Shown here piece after piece: positions 23,868-31,661 of a stretch of DNA of 39,742 nucleotides. The notes under the pieces were generated by a model. That model was not told the DNA's origin and ran no database searches. It saw nothing but the letters and a program-made list of their open reading frames with translations. Both the position numbers and the translations under genes were made by a program. Position 1 is the stretch's first letter. Each line of letters starts with the position of its first letter. Origin of the DNA: Chloroflexota bacterium (lineage in GTDB: Bacteria; Chloroflexota; Limnocylindria; Limnocylindrales; CSP1-4); NCBI GenBank assembly GCA_029778235.1, contig JAKOQS010000147.1:1-39742 (forward strand). Reading direction: 5' to 3'.

Positions 23868-25679
23868 TCAGAGCGCCGCGATCGACCGGGCGAGAGCCCG
23901 CCGGAACGACGGTCCCACGACCGCGCGCCACGGCCGGCCGACGGTGCGGCGCAGCCGGGCCATCTCCTTCTCGCGGCTCGTGAGATACCGGCCGATCGCC
24001 GCCGTCTCCGCCTCGTCGAGCCGACCCGAGCTCTCCACCAGGAACGTCCGCGCCCGCATCGCCGCCACCTCCGCGTCGTGGAGCGCGCCCAGGTGATCCT
24101 GGAGTGCGACGGTACGCGCGATGGCGATCGCGGCGTCGGGGCCCAGGGCCTCCCGGAAGAACTCGACGGCGTACCGGAGCCTCTTGGCGGTGATCCGCAG
24201 TTGGTGGAGCGTGGCGAGGTCCGCCCATCGCAGGGTCGCTTCGTACGCGCGCACGTCCTCGTACGCCGTCCAGATCCGCGAGCCGGCCATCTCCCGGACG
24301 CGGATCGGCGCGTTGGGCGTCGGCTGCGGCAGAGCGCCGAGGCCCTCCGTGACGACGAAGTGCGAGTAGGCCGTCACCCACTGGTGGTACGCGGCCGAGT
24401 CGAGGTCGCGGACGAGCAGGATCCGCGCGTCCTCCCGCTCGGCCTCCCAGGCGGCGATGAGCGGCTCGATCCCCGCCCGTTCCGATGCCGCCAGCGACGA
24501 CTGGTAGGCGCGCAGCCCGTCGATGAGCACGTCGAGGTCGCGCACCGTGCCGAGGCGTCCGGCGACCTCGCGGAGGTGTCCCTTCATGCGCTGCGCACGG
24601 CCCGGCCGGTACGCGGAGCCGAAGACGCGCCAGGCTGCCCGCATCCGGCGGGTCGCCACCCGCATCGAGTGGAGCTCCTCCGGGTCGGAGCCGTCCCGCG
24701 TTCCTTCCTCGTGGGCGAGCATCCGGGCGAAATGGAACCGCAGCACCTTCCGCCCCGCCTCCGCGAACGCATCCTCGCCGGTCACGCCGGGCGTCTTCCC
24801 GGGCGGCCGCACGGCGATCGACACGACCGACGGCGCGGCCGGCTCCACCTGGCGCTCAGGCGCGCCGGCGCCGTCCGAACCATCCGACGACCCGTCGGCG
24901 GGTGCCTGCGGCGGGGCATCCACGAGCCGCTCCGCGCCCCCGACGAGCGCCGCCACCACGGCTTCTGCGTCGCGCTCCAGCGCCGCGGTCTCCAGCGCCG
25001 CGGCGCGGTCCTCCGCCGATTCGCCGAACGCGGGCGGCGTCGCGATCCCCGCGTCGGCGACGGCGCGCATCGCCCGTTCGAGCTTGGTGCCGGCGTCGTG
25101 CGCGAGGGCCGGCTCCTGCTCGAGCCGCTCCGCCAGCCGGTGGAGCCCCGACTCGTCGCCACTCGCGAGCTCGGCCTCGAGCTCGGCGAACCGATCGATC
25201 GCCCGGCCCTGCGCGACGACCGTGACGTCGTCGAGCGTCAGGCTCACCTGCGCGCCGTCGGTGACGAGATCGACCGCGGTCCGGACCTGGTCGAGCGTGA
25301 CGATCTCCACCAGGTCGGCGCCGTCCGCGTGGCTCGCGATGACGTCGCGCGCCGGACTGGGCGGCCAGTCGGCCGGCACGAGGGACTCCGTCGCGGGTGA
25401 CTCCAGCTCGACGCGCCGGACGAGCGCACCGTGGCGCGCGCCGGGCGTCTTGACCGTGACCACGATCCCGTCGACCCGATGGCGCAGGCGCGCCGCGACG
25501 GCGGCTGCGGCCAGGCGTCCGTCGGCCGTGTCGATGTACCGGTCGCGGACACGGACCTCGGCGACCTCGCCCTCGGCGTGGAACCCGGCCTCGGCCGCGT
25601 ACGCGAGGACCGTCTCCATCTCGAGCGGCCCGGAGACCCGGTACTTCAGCTCGACCTCGAGCGGTCCGTCGGCGCTCAT
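23868..25679 (-). CDS. CYTH-CHAD fusion protein (polyphosphate-associated)
   Basis: The 603-residue protein joins an N-terminal CYTH triphosphate tunnel domain (residues 1 to about 200) to a C-terminal CHAD domain (about 305-600) through a Ser/Asp/Pro linker. The ExExK motif of CYTH is Glu8, Glu10, Lys12, and strands with TVKTPG, RRVELE and VTLDQVR follow. CHAD shows its two basic histidine helices, ELHSMRVATRRMRAAWRVF and LHQLRITAKRLRYAVEFF. CYTH domains of this type hydrolyse triphosphates, while CHAD binds polyphosphate and targets granules. It starts 9 nt after the ppk1 stop, so it is co-transcribed with polyphosphate kinase. Which triphosphate the CYTH half cleaves is unknown. Confidence 0.94.
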   Translation of the reverse strand: MSADGPLEVELKYRVSGPLEMETVLAYAAEAGFHAEGEVAEVRVRDRYIDTADGRLAAAAVAARLRHRVDGIVVTVKTPGARHGALVRRVELESPATESLVPADWPPSPARDVIASHADGADLVEIVTLDQVRTAVDLVTDGAQVSLTLDDVTVVAQGRAIDRFAELEAELASGDESGLHRLAERLEQEPALAHDAGTKLERAMRAVADAGIATPPAFGESAEDRAAALETAALERDAEAVVAALVGGAERLVDAPPQAPADGSSDGSDGAGAPERQVEPAAPSVVSIAVRPPGKTPGVTGEDAFAEAGRKVLRFHFARMLAHEEGTRDGSDPEELHSMRVATRRMRAAWRVFGSAYRPGRAQRMKGHLREVAGRLGTVRDLDVLIDGLRAYQSSLAASERAGIEPLIAAWEAEREDARILLVRDLDSAAYHQWVTAYSHFVVTEGLGALPQPTPNAPIRVREMAGSRIWTAYEDVRAYEATLRWADLATLHQLRITAKRLRYAVEFFREALGPDAAIAIARTVALQDHLGALHDAEVAAMRARTFLVESSGRLDEAETAAIGRYLTSREKEMARLRRTVGRPWRAVVGPSFRRALARSIAAL

Positions 25680-25688
25680 CCCTTCCCC

Positions 25689-27854
25689 TCAGGCTCGCGG
25701 GTCCATCGAACCGCGGCTCGACACGGCCTCCTCGGCCGGAGGCTCCGGCTCCTCGTCCTCGACGGCTGAGAGCGCGAGGCGCTTCAGGCGCGCGAACGTG
25801 TCGACGGTGCCCTCGCGCCCCTCGACGTCCTCGGTCCGCCGCCAGCGGCCGTCCGACCCGAGCTGCCAGGACCGGCGGTCGTCGTGCAGCATGGTCTCCA
25901 GGATCTCGGCGAGGCGGAGTCGCGCCTCGAGGTCCTCGACCGGGACGACCGCCTCGACGCGCCGGTCGAGGTTGCGCTCCATGATGTCCGCCGACCCGAT
26001 GTACCACTCGTGCTGGCCGCCGTTGAGGAACGTGAAGATCCGCGAGTGCTCGAGGAACTCCCCGATGATCGACCGGACGCGGATCCGCTCGGAGGTCCCG
26101 GGGCGGCCGGGGATCAGCGAGCAGGTCCCGCGGACGATGAGGTCGACCTCCACGCCAGCCCGGCTCGCCCGATAGAGCAGGTCGATCAGGGCGGGGTCCA
26201 CGATCGAGTTCATCTTCATGACGATCCGCGCCGGCCGGCCCGCGTCGGCGTGATCGATCTCGCGCTCGATCAGTGACGTGAGCCGCTGCCGCAGCGAGAC
26301 CGGCGCGACGAGGAGCCGCCGGTACTCGCGCTGCCGCGAGAGGCCCGTCAGGAAATTGAACAGGTCGGTGACGTCCGCGGCGATCTCCGGCCGCGTCGTG
26401 AACAGGCCCAGGTCCACGTACAGCCGCGCGGTCTTCGAGTTGTAGTTGCCGGTCCCCACGTGGACGTACCGGCGCAGTGTCCCGCCCTCGCGCCGGACGA
26501 CCAGCAGCGTCTTGCTGTGGGTCTTGAGCCCCACGATCCCATAGACGACGTGGGCGCCGGCCTGCTCGAGGCGCCGGGCCCAGATGATGTTGTTCTCCTC
26601 GTCGAACCGCGCCTTGATCTCCACCATGACCACGACCTGCTTGCCGGCCTCGGCGGCGCGGATCAGGTCGTGGACGATGGCCGAATCGCCGCTCGTGCGG
26701 TAGAGCGTCTGCTTGATGGCCAGGACGTCCGGGTCGTCCACGGCCTGCTCGAGGAAGCGCTCGACGGTCGCGGTGAAGCTCTCGTACGGGTGGTGGACCA
26801 GGATGTCCCCGCCGCGGATCGCAGCGAAGACGTCCGCAGGTTCGTCGTCGTCCACTGGGGCGAGCCGCCGCGGCACGACCGGCGTCCACGCGGGGTCCTT
26901 GAGGTCGGGCCGGTCGAGCGCGTGGACGGTCCAGAGCGCCGTGAGGTCGAGCATCCCGCCGACCTCGTAGCACGATTCATCCGACAGGCCGATCCCCTGG
27001 AGGAGGGTGCGCCGGGTGGCCGACGGCATGGCCCGCTCGACCTCCAGCCGTACGGCCTCCCCGAAGCGCCGTCGCCGCAGCTCGGCCTCGATGGCCTCCA
27101 GGAGGTCCGCTGCCTCGTCCTCCTCGATCTCGAAGTCGGCGTCCCGCGTCACTCGGAAGAGATGCGTCTCCTCGATCTCCATCCCCGGGAAGAGCATGTC
27201 CAGGTTCGCGGCGATGACCTGCTCCACGGCGACCCAGGCTCCGTCGCCGACCGGGAGGAGCCGGGGCAGCGACGGCGGCACCTTGACCCGCGCGAATCGC
27301 CGGTCGCCCGTGTCCGGGTCGCGGACCACCACCGCCAGCGAGAGCGTGAGGGTGCTGATGTACGGGAACGGGTGGGCGGGATCGACGGCGAGCGGCGTCA
27401 GGACCGGGAAGATCTCCTCTTCGAAGCGGTCACGCAGCTCGGCGTGGTGCGCGGGAACGTCCGCGTAGTCCACGATCGAGACGCCGTTCGCAGCCAGCGC
27501 GCTCCGCACCTCCGCGAAGATCCGGCTGTGGTCGGCCACGGCGGCCTGCACGCGGGTCCGGATCTCGGCGAGCTGCTCGGCCGGCGTCATCCCGTCGGAC
27601 GACTGGCGCGTGGGCCGGGTCGCAGCCTGCTCGCGGAGGCCCGAGACCCGGATCATGAAGAACTCGTCGAGGTTGCTCGCGAAGATCGCCAGGAACTTCG
27701 CCCGCTCCAGGAGCGGCGTCCGCTGGTCGCGCGCCTCGTGCAGGACGCGCTCGTTGAAATCGAGCCATGAGAGCTCGCGGTTGAGGAACGGCAGCCCGGC
27801 GGGTGCCCGGCGCCGCGGGGCTCGGCGTGCAGGGACGGTGCGGACCGCGGTCAC
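25689..27854 (-). CDS. ppk1: Polyphosphate kinase 1
   Basis: The 721-residue enzyme reversibly makes polyphosphate from ATP. The N domain opens FLNRELSWLDFNERVLHEA (about residue 23). The H domain and the two phospholipase-D-like catalytic domains follow, with KARFDEENNIIWARRLEQAG near 410, YGIVGLKTHSKTLLVVRRE (the catalytic, autophosphorylated His) near 435, and HEWYIGSADIMERNLDRRVE near 600 with the second conserved motif. Length matches the family. Its GTG start overlaps the stop of the upstream membrane protein (GTGA). The operon continues into CYTH-CHAD. Confidence 0.97.
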   Translation of the reverse strand: MTAVRTVPARRAPRRRAPAGLPFLNRELSWLDFNERVLHEARDQRTPLLERAKFLAIFASNLDEFFMIRVSGLREQAATRPTRQSSDGMTPAEQLAEIRTRVQAAVADHSRIFAEVRSALAANGVSIVDYADVPAHHAELRDRFEEEIFPVLTPLAVDPAHPFPYISTLTLSLAVVVRDPDTGDRRFARVKVPPSLPRLLPVGDGAWVAVEQVIAANLDMLFPGMEIEETHLFRVTRDADFEIEEDEAADLLEAIEAELRRRRFGEAVRLEVERAMPSATRRTLLQGIGLSDESCYEVGGMLDLTALWTVHALDRPDLKDPAWTPVVPRRLAPVDDDEPADVFAAIRGGDILVHHPYESFTATVERFLEQAVDDPDVLAIKQTLYRTSGDSAIVHDLIRAAEAGKQVVVMVEIKARFDEENNIIWARRLEQAGAHVVYGIVGLKTHSKTLLVVRREGGTLRRYVHVGTGNYNSKTARLYVDLGLFTTRPEIAADVTDLFNFLTGLSRQREYRRLLVAPVSLRQRLTSLIEREIDHADAGRPARIVMKMNSIVDPALIDLLYRASRAGVEVDLIVRGTCSLIPGRPGTSERIRVRSIIGEFLEHSRIFTFLNGGQHEWYIGSADIMERNLDRRVEAVVPVEDLEARLRLAEILETMLHDDRRSWQLGSDGRWRRTEDVEGREGTVDTFARLKRLALSAVEDEEPEPPAEEAVSSRGSMDPRA

Positions 27855-28231
27855 GCGGCACCCCGGCCGTCGGCCGGGCCGTCGGCGATGTAGCGCCGCT
27901 CGCCGGACGACTGGTCGAACCAGACGCGCATCGTCACGCCCGAGGACGGGTCGACGAAGACCTCCTCGGTGGGCCTGAACGACGGCGGCAGGCGCGTCCC
28001 GGGCGGGTAGCCGCCGGCACGCCCGGGGTCGTCGTTGGGCGGCTCGTCGGCCTCGGAGTGGTAGCGCATCCGCTCGAACGCGATCGCCACGATGCCGCCG
28101 ATGCCCATCACGACGAGGACCGCGCCGCTGAAGATGCCGCCCTCGCCGGGGAACGCGACGGCGAGGGCCAGGCCGCCGACGATGAAGGCGATGCAGAAGA
28201 CGACGACGATGACGCGACTTGCGCCGAGCAC
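27851..28231 (-). CDS. Two-helix membrane protein coupled to ppk1
   Basis: The 126-residue product has two N-terminal membrane helices (VIVVVFCIAFIVGGLALAVAF and IFSGAVLVVMGIGGIVAIAF, a hairpin) and a hydrophilic C-terminal half. The latter contains PPSFRPTEEVFVDPSSG and TMRVWFDQSSGERRYIADG, which looks like a small beta domain. I do not recognise the family. AAGGAG lies 7 nt before the GTG start, and its stop overlaps the ppk1 start, so it is translationally coupled to polyphosphate kinase. TAGGCT at 28289-28294 (minus strand), overlapping the stop of the UPF0145 gene, is a candidate -10 for this operon. Confidence 0.75.
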   Translation of the reverse strand: MLGASRVIVVVFCIAFIVGGLALAVAFPGEGGIFSGAVLVVMGIGGIVAIAFERMRYHSEADEPPNDDPGRAGGYPPGTRLPPSFRPTEEVFVDPSSGVTMRVWFDQSSGERRYIADGPADGRGAA

Positions 28232-28291
28232 GGGTGCGCTCCTTCGATCCGCGGGGGTCCGTCCCGGCGGACGGCCCGTGGACGGTCCAGC

Positions 28292-28642
28292 CTACTCGAT
28301 GACCACCGGCCCGGTCGAGGAGGGATCGGCCTCGACCACCACGGCCGTCCCGTAGGCGACGATCTCGGACATGGTGCCGCCCAGCTCCGACGAGTCGAAG
28401 CGGAAGCTGACGACCGCGTTGGCGCCCATCGCCACGGCGTTGGCGACCATCCGGTCGATCGACTGGCGACGGGTGTCCTCGAGCAGCTCGGTGTACTCGT
28501 GGATCTCCCCGCCGACGAGCGACCGGAGGCCGGCCGAGATGTTGCCGGCCAGGCCTCGGCTGCGGACAACGAGGCCGAAGACGTGCCCCTTGCTGTCCAC
28601 GATCCGGTGGCCCGGCACGTACGGGGTCGTCACGATGAACAT
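28292..28642 (-). CDS. YbjQ/UPF0145-family heavy-metal-binding-like protein
   Basis: The 116-residue protein matches UPF0145 (YbjQ) throughout: IVTTPYVPGHRIVDSKGHVFG at the start (residues 3-23), VVRSRGLAGNISAGLRSLVGGE, YTELLEDTRRQSIDRMV, and AMGANAVVSFRFDSSELGG near the end. The fold is a homopentameric dodecin-like assembly in known structures. Metal binding is suggested for the family, but the function is unproven. AAAGGA precedes the ATG. It begins 14 nt after the DUF971 stop on the same strand, so the two are probably one unit. Confidence 0.92.
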   Translation of the reverse strand: MFIVTTPYVPGHRIVDSKGHVFGLVVRSRGLAGNISAGLRSLVGGEIHEYTELLEDTRRQSIDRMVANAVAMGANAVVSFRFDSSELGGTMSEIVAYGTAVVVEADPSSTGPVVIE

Positions 28643-28656
28643 CGCCGTCGGTCCTT

Positions 28657-29061
28657 TCAGCGTGCGGCTGCGCCGCCGGGCGGCGCCGCGTCCGCTTCGG
28701 TCGCCTCGCGCGCCGCCGTGCAGGCGTCGCACGGGCACGCGTCGCGGAGCATGCGGAACGTGTAGAAGCCCAGGCCGTGGCCGTCCGCCCACGTCGGCGC
28801 GAGCGCGTAGCGACCCACCAGCGTGACGTCCGCCAGGCGCGTCTGGTCAGGCGTGAGGGTCGGCATGGTGTCGAGCCAGCCGGGCAGGCCGGCCTCGCCT
28901 CGGCAGTAGGCGCACGGGCACATCCACCGCAGGGTCACGGCGTCGTACGTCGTGGCGTGGCCGTCCGCCCACTCGATGTGGAGCGTGCCGGTGTCGCGGT
29001 CGGCATGGATGCGCGCGGGCGAGTCCGCGGCGGTGCCCTGGCTGGAGGACGGATCCTGCAT
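28657..29061 (-). CDS. DUF971-domain protein with extra cysteine motif
   Basis: The 134-residue product has a DUF971 domain (gamma-butyrobetaine hydroxylase N-terminal-like) with HIEWADGHATTYDAVTLRWM followed by CPCAYCRGE (about 50-58). A second cysteine motif, ACPCDAC, lies near 115, after GRYALAPTWADGHGLGFYTF. The first Cys cluster suits a zinc or Fe-S site. DUF971 proteins are linked with Mrp/ApbC Fe-S carriers in other genomes, but no such gene is visible here. The ATG at 29059-29061 is chosen because TACGAT (29068-29073, minus strand) ends 6 nt before it, as for other probable leaderless genes here. An in-frame GTG at 29067 is the alternative. Confidence 0.85.
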   Translation of the reverse strand: MQDPSSSQGTAADSPARIHADRDTGTLHIEWADGHATTYDAVTLRWMCPCAYCRGEAGLPGWLDTMPTLTPDQTRLADVTLVGRYALAPTWADGHGLGFYTFRMLRDACPCDACTAAREATEADAAPPGGAAAR

Positions 29062-29082
29062 GCGCACATCGTACTCGTGGGC

Positions 29083-29120
29083 GCAGACGACCCCCGGGCG
29101 ATCGCCCGGGGGTCGTCTGC
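29083..29120. repeat. 38-bp perfect palindrome
   Basis: The left half GCAGACGACCCCCGGGCGA is followed directly by its exact reverse complement, with no spacer. It lies 106 nt after the YceI stop and 22 nt before the DUF971 start. As RNA it would form a very stable hairpin that could end YceI transcription, though no T-tract follows on the minus strand. It also abuts the putative DUF971 promoter. Confidence 0.7.
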
Positions 29121-29226
29121 GGGGAAGGGGCGCCGGTCGACGGCGCAGGGACGGTGGAGTGGTCCGATCCCGGGCGGAGAAGCGCCCGATCCGGCGGCGG
29201 ATCGCCGGGGGCGCCGCCCACGAGCC

Positions 29227-29781
29227 TCAGGCCGCGGCGGATGCCTCCCGGGCGACCTGCGCCTCGTCGGCGGCGGCCTCGATCGAGATCGTGATCTCCT
29301 TGCCCACGAGCCAGCCGCCGGCCTCGAGTCCGACGTTCCAGGTCAGGCCCCACGCCTCGCGATCGATCCGCGTGTGCGCCGTGAACCCGGCGTGACGCCC
29401 GCCCTGCATCCCCGGCACGATCCCGAGGAAGTCGGCGTCGAGGACGACACTGCGCGTCACGTCGCGGATCGTCAGGTCGCCGGAGATCCGGTAGCCGTCG
29501 CCGGCCTTCTCGATGGAGGTGCTGCGGAAGCTGAGGGTGGGGAACCGCTCCACGTCGAGGAAGTCCGCGCTGCGGAGATGGGCATCCCGCTGGGCCATCC
29601 CCGTGTCCACGGTCGCGGCGTCGAGCGTGACCGTGACCGAGGACCGGGTGAGGTCGTCCTGGTCCAGCTCGATCGTGCCGCTCACGCCGCCGAGGTGGCC
29701 GCGGACCGTGCTGATCATCATGTGCTTCGTCGAGAACTCCGCCTGCGTGTGGGCGGGGTCGATCGTCCAGGTGGTCCGCAT
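29227..29781 (-). CDS. YceI-family lipocalin-like protein
   Basis: The 184-residue protein matches YceI from end to end: WTIDPAHTQAEFSTKHMMIS at the start, VRGHLGGVSGTIELDQDDL, LRSADFLDVERFPTLSFRS, GDLTIRDVTRSVVLDADFLG, and AWGLTWNVGLEAGGWLVGKEI near the end. The fold is an eight-stranded barrel that binds isoprenoid-like lipids in characterised members. No signal peptide is present, so it is cytoplasmic, unlike E. coli YceI. The ATG at 29779-29781 has GAGGAG 9 nt upstream; an ATG at 29788-29790 directly abuts that GAGGAG and is less likely. It is divergent from a MarR gene across three matching palindromes and is probably repressed by that regulator. Confidence 0.93.
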   Translation of the reverse strand: MRTTWTIDPAHTQAEFSTKHMMISTVRGHLGGVSGTIELDQDDLTRSSVTVTLDAATVDTGMAQRDAHLRSADFLDVERFPTLSFRSTSIEKAGDGYRISGDLTIRDVTRSVVLDADFLGIVPGMQGGRHAGFTAHTRIDREAWGLTWNVGLEAGGWLVGKEITISIEAAADEAQVAREASAAA

Positions 29782-29828
29782 CGGAGCCATCTCCTCGTGT
29801 GCTGGGTGCCGGTCGCCGGCCCTGGTTG

Positions 29829-29883
29829 TTGCTGGTGCAACGATTGCTGACGCAACTATATACGAGCGAGATTGCGCGTGCAA
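29829..29883. promoter_or_regulatory. Three TTGC-N4-GCAA operators (probable MarR sites)
   Basis: The palindrome TTGC-N4-GCAA occurs three times, at 29829-29840 (spacer TGGT), 29844-29855 (TGAC) and 29872-29883 (GCGT), starting 15 and 28 nt apart. All lie in the AT-richer gap between divergent yceI and marR genes. Exact arms with variable spacers, next to a MarR-family gene, make them its likely operators. Confidence 0.7.
29855..29883 (-). promoter_or_regulatory. Putative promoter of the YceI gene
   Basis: On the minus strand, TTGCAC (29878-29883) and TATAGT (29855-29860) are separated by exactly 17 nt, a good sigma70-type match that stands out in this GC-rich DNA. The predicted start is near 29848. 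One palindrome covers the -35 and another the start region, so bound MarR protein would block it. Confidence 0.55.
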
Positions 29884-29913
29884 CTACCCGCGCGGACGGC
29901 TATCATGCGGGCG

Positions 29914-30462
29914 ATGGACACGAGCCGACCGCGCGATCACGCCGACGAGCAGGGCATGCAGGCGTGGACGCGATTCCTCCAGGCACACGCCGCCGTCTCG
30001 CGTCGGCTGGAGTCCGAGCTCCAGGGCGAGTGCGACATCTCGCTCGCGGAGTACGAGGCCCTCCTGCACCTGTCGGTGGCCCAGGACGGCCGCATGCGGA
30101 TGAGCGAGCTGGCCTCGAGCCTGCTGCTGAGCCGCAGCGGGGTGACGCGCCTCGTGGATCGCCTCGAGGCCGGGGGCGCCGTCGAGCGACGCACGTGCCC
30201 GTCGGATGCCCGGGGCTCGTTCGCAGCGATCACCGACGTCGGCCGCGCGCGCCTCCGCGTCGCCACGCCCGTGCACCTGCGCGGCGTGCGCGAGCACTTC
30301 CTCGGCCGCATCCCCACGGACGAGGTCGACCCGCTCGCGCGGACGCTCGGTCGCCTCGTCGCGCCCGACCCCGGCATCGACGCGGTGTGCCGAGCGGCTG
30401 TGGACGTGACCGAAGCGGCCGCCGATCCCGCCCCCGTGACGAGCGTCCCCGCCGCCCGCTGA
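29914..30462 (+). CDS. MarR-family transcriptional regulator
   Basis: The 182-residue regulator has the MarR order: N-terminal dimerisation helix (QAWTRFLQAHAAVSRRLESE), SLAEYEALLHLS, recognition region MRMSELASSLLLSRSGVTRL, wing VERRTCPSDARGSFAAITDVG, and a C-terminal helix. A Pro/Ala tail of about 30 residues ends it. The ATG at 29914 lies 7 nt after TATCAT (29901-29906), suggesting a leaderless transcript; an ATG at 29905 would overlap that hexamer. It probably represses the divergent YceI gene and itself through the three TTGC-N4-GCAA sites. The ligand is unknown. Confidence 0.92.
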   Translation: MDTSRPRDHADEQGMQAWTRFLQAHAAVSRRLESELQGECDISLAEYEALLHLSVAQDGRMRMSELASSLLLSRSGVTRLVDRLEAGGAVERRTCPSDARGSFAAITDVGRARLRVATPVHLRGVREHFLGRIPTDEVDPLARTLGRLVAPDPGIDAVCRAAVDVTEAAADPAPVTSVPAAR

Positions 30463-30647
30463 CGTCCCCGCGCCACCGGTCTCGCTGTCGCGCCGCTCCG
30501 GCCACCCCGCCGCCGGATGTCTCGCGCCGTGGGGACGCCGGCCGCACTTCGTCGCTCGCGATGCGCGCAGGCGACCCGCCCACCCCGTGACGACCGGCCC
30601 GGCCTCCCCCGGCGCGACGGCCCACCACCGTCCGGCGCCGTCCGGCG

Positions 30648-30653
30648 TAGGCT
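30648..30653 (+). promoter_or_regulatory. Putative -10 element of the ABC exporter operon (leaderless)
   Basis: TAGGCT ends 6 nt before the GTG start of the ATPase gene, with no Shine-Dalgarno. The rest of the 197-nt gap after marR shows nothing recognisable. Confidence 0.4.
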
Positions 30654-30659
30654 GTCAGC

Positions 30660-31661
30660 GTGACGCTGGTCATCGACTCCCTCGTCAAGACCTTCGGCGA
30701 CGTACGCGCGCTGGACGGCGTGAGCTTCACGGTCCGCCCGGGCGAGGTCTTCGGATTCCTCGGTGCCAACGGCGCCGGGAAGACCACCGCCATGCGCATC
30801 TGCCTCGACGTCCTCCGACCGGACAGCGGTTCCGTGACCTGGCAGGGCCGGTCCAACGTCGACCTGTCGCGCCGCACCTGGGGCTACCTGCCGGAGGAGC
30901 GCGGGCTTTACGGCAAGATGCGTGTGCTCGACCAGCTCGTCTTCTTCGCCAGCCTCCGGGGAGTGCCGGCCGCCGACGCCCGGCGGATCGCGCTCGGGTG
31001 GCTCGAGCGGTTCCGCGTCCCCGACTACGCCGGCCGCCGCGCCGAGGAGCTCTCCAAGGGCAACCAGCAGAAGATCCAGTTCATCGCTGCGATCCTCCAC
31101 GACCCCGACGTCCTCCTTCTCGACGAGCCCTTCACGGGCCTCGATCCGGTCAACGCCGCGCTGCTCAAGGAGGCGTTCCTCGAGATGCGCGATGACGGCA
31201 AGACGATCGTCTTCTCCACCCACCAGATGGAGACCGTGGAGGAGCTCGCGGAGTCGATCGCGATCGTGGATGCAGGCCGCATCGTCGTCTCCGGCCCCGT
31301 CCGCGAGGTGCGCGGGTCCACGGGCCGTGTCTTCGTCCGCCTCGCCGTGGACGGGGACACGGAGCTCACGTGGCTCGACGGCCTGGACGGGGTCGCCGTC
31401 ACCCGGCCCGGCCAGGACTACACGGAGATGGAGGTCGCGCGCGACCGTGACCCCGAGACGGTCCTCCGGGCCGCCCTCGACCGCGGCCTGCGCGTGACGC
31501 GGTTCGAGATCGCCGACCCCACCATCGAGCAGATCTTCGTCGAGCGTGTCGGGAAGGTCGCGAGCGACGAGCGGACGCTCGCAGCGCGAGCCGGGGCGGC
31601 GACCGGTGCCGGCCCGGGCCCGGACGATCAGGCCTCGACTCGGTCGGGAGGCTCCAGGTGA
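30660..31661 (+). CDS. ABC transporter ATP-binding protein, NatA-like
   Basis: The 333-residue ATPase has Walker A GANGAGKTT, signature LSKGNQQKIQ (typical of NatA-type exporters), Walker B VLLLDEPFTGLDP and H-loop STHQME. A DUF4162-like C-terminal domain follows (about residues 215-300), then a Gly/Ala/Ser-rich tail. It energises the membrane subunit encoded next, whose GTG overlaps this stop (GTGA). NatAB of Bacillus exports sodium ions, but many relatives export other substrates, so the cargo is unknown. The GTG start is supported by the conserved N-terminus and the probable leaderless promoter. Confidence 0.94.
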   Translation: MTLVIDSLVKTFGDVRALDGVSFTVRPGEVFGFLGANGAGKTTAMRICLDVLRPDSGSVTWQGRSNVDLSRRTWGYLPEERGLYGKMRVLDQLVFFASLRGVPAADARRIALGWLERFRVPDYAGRRAEELSKGNQQKIQFIAAILHDPDVLLLDEPFTGLDPVNAALLKEAFLEMRDDGKTIVFSTHQMETVEELAESIAIVDAGRIVVSGPVREVRGSTGRVFVRLAVDGDTELTWLDGLDGVAVTRPGQDYTEMEVARDRDPETVLRAALDRGLRVTRFEIADPTIEQIFVERVGKVASDERTLAARAGAATGAGPGPDDQASTRSGGSR

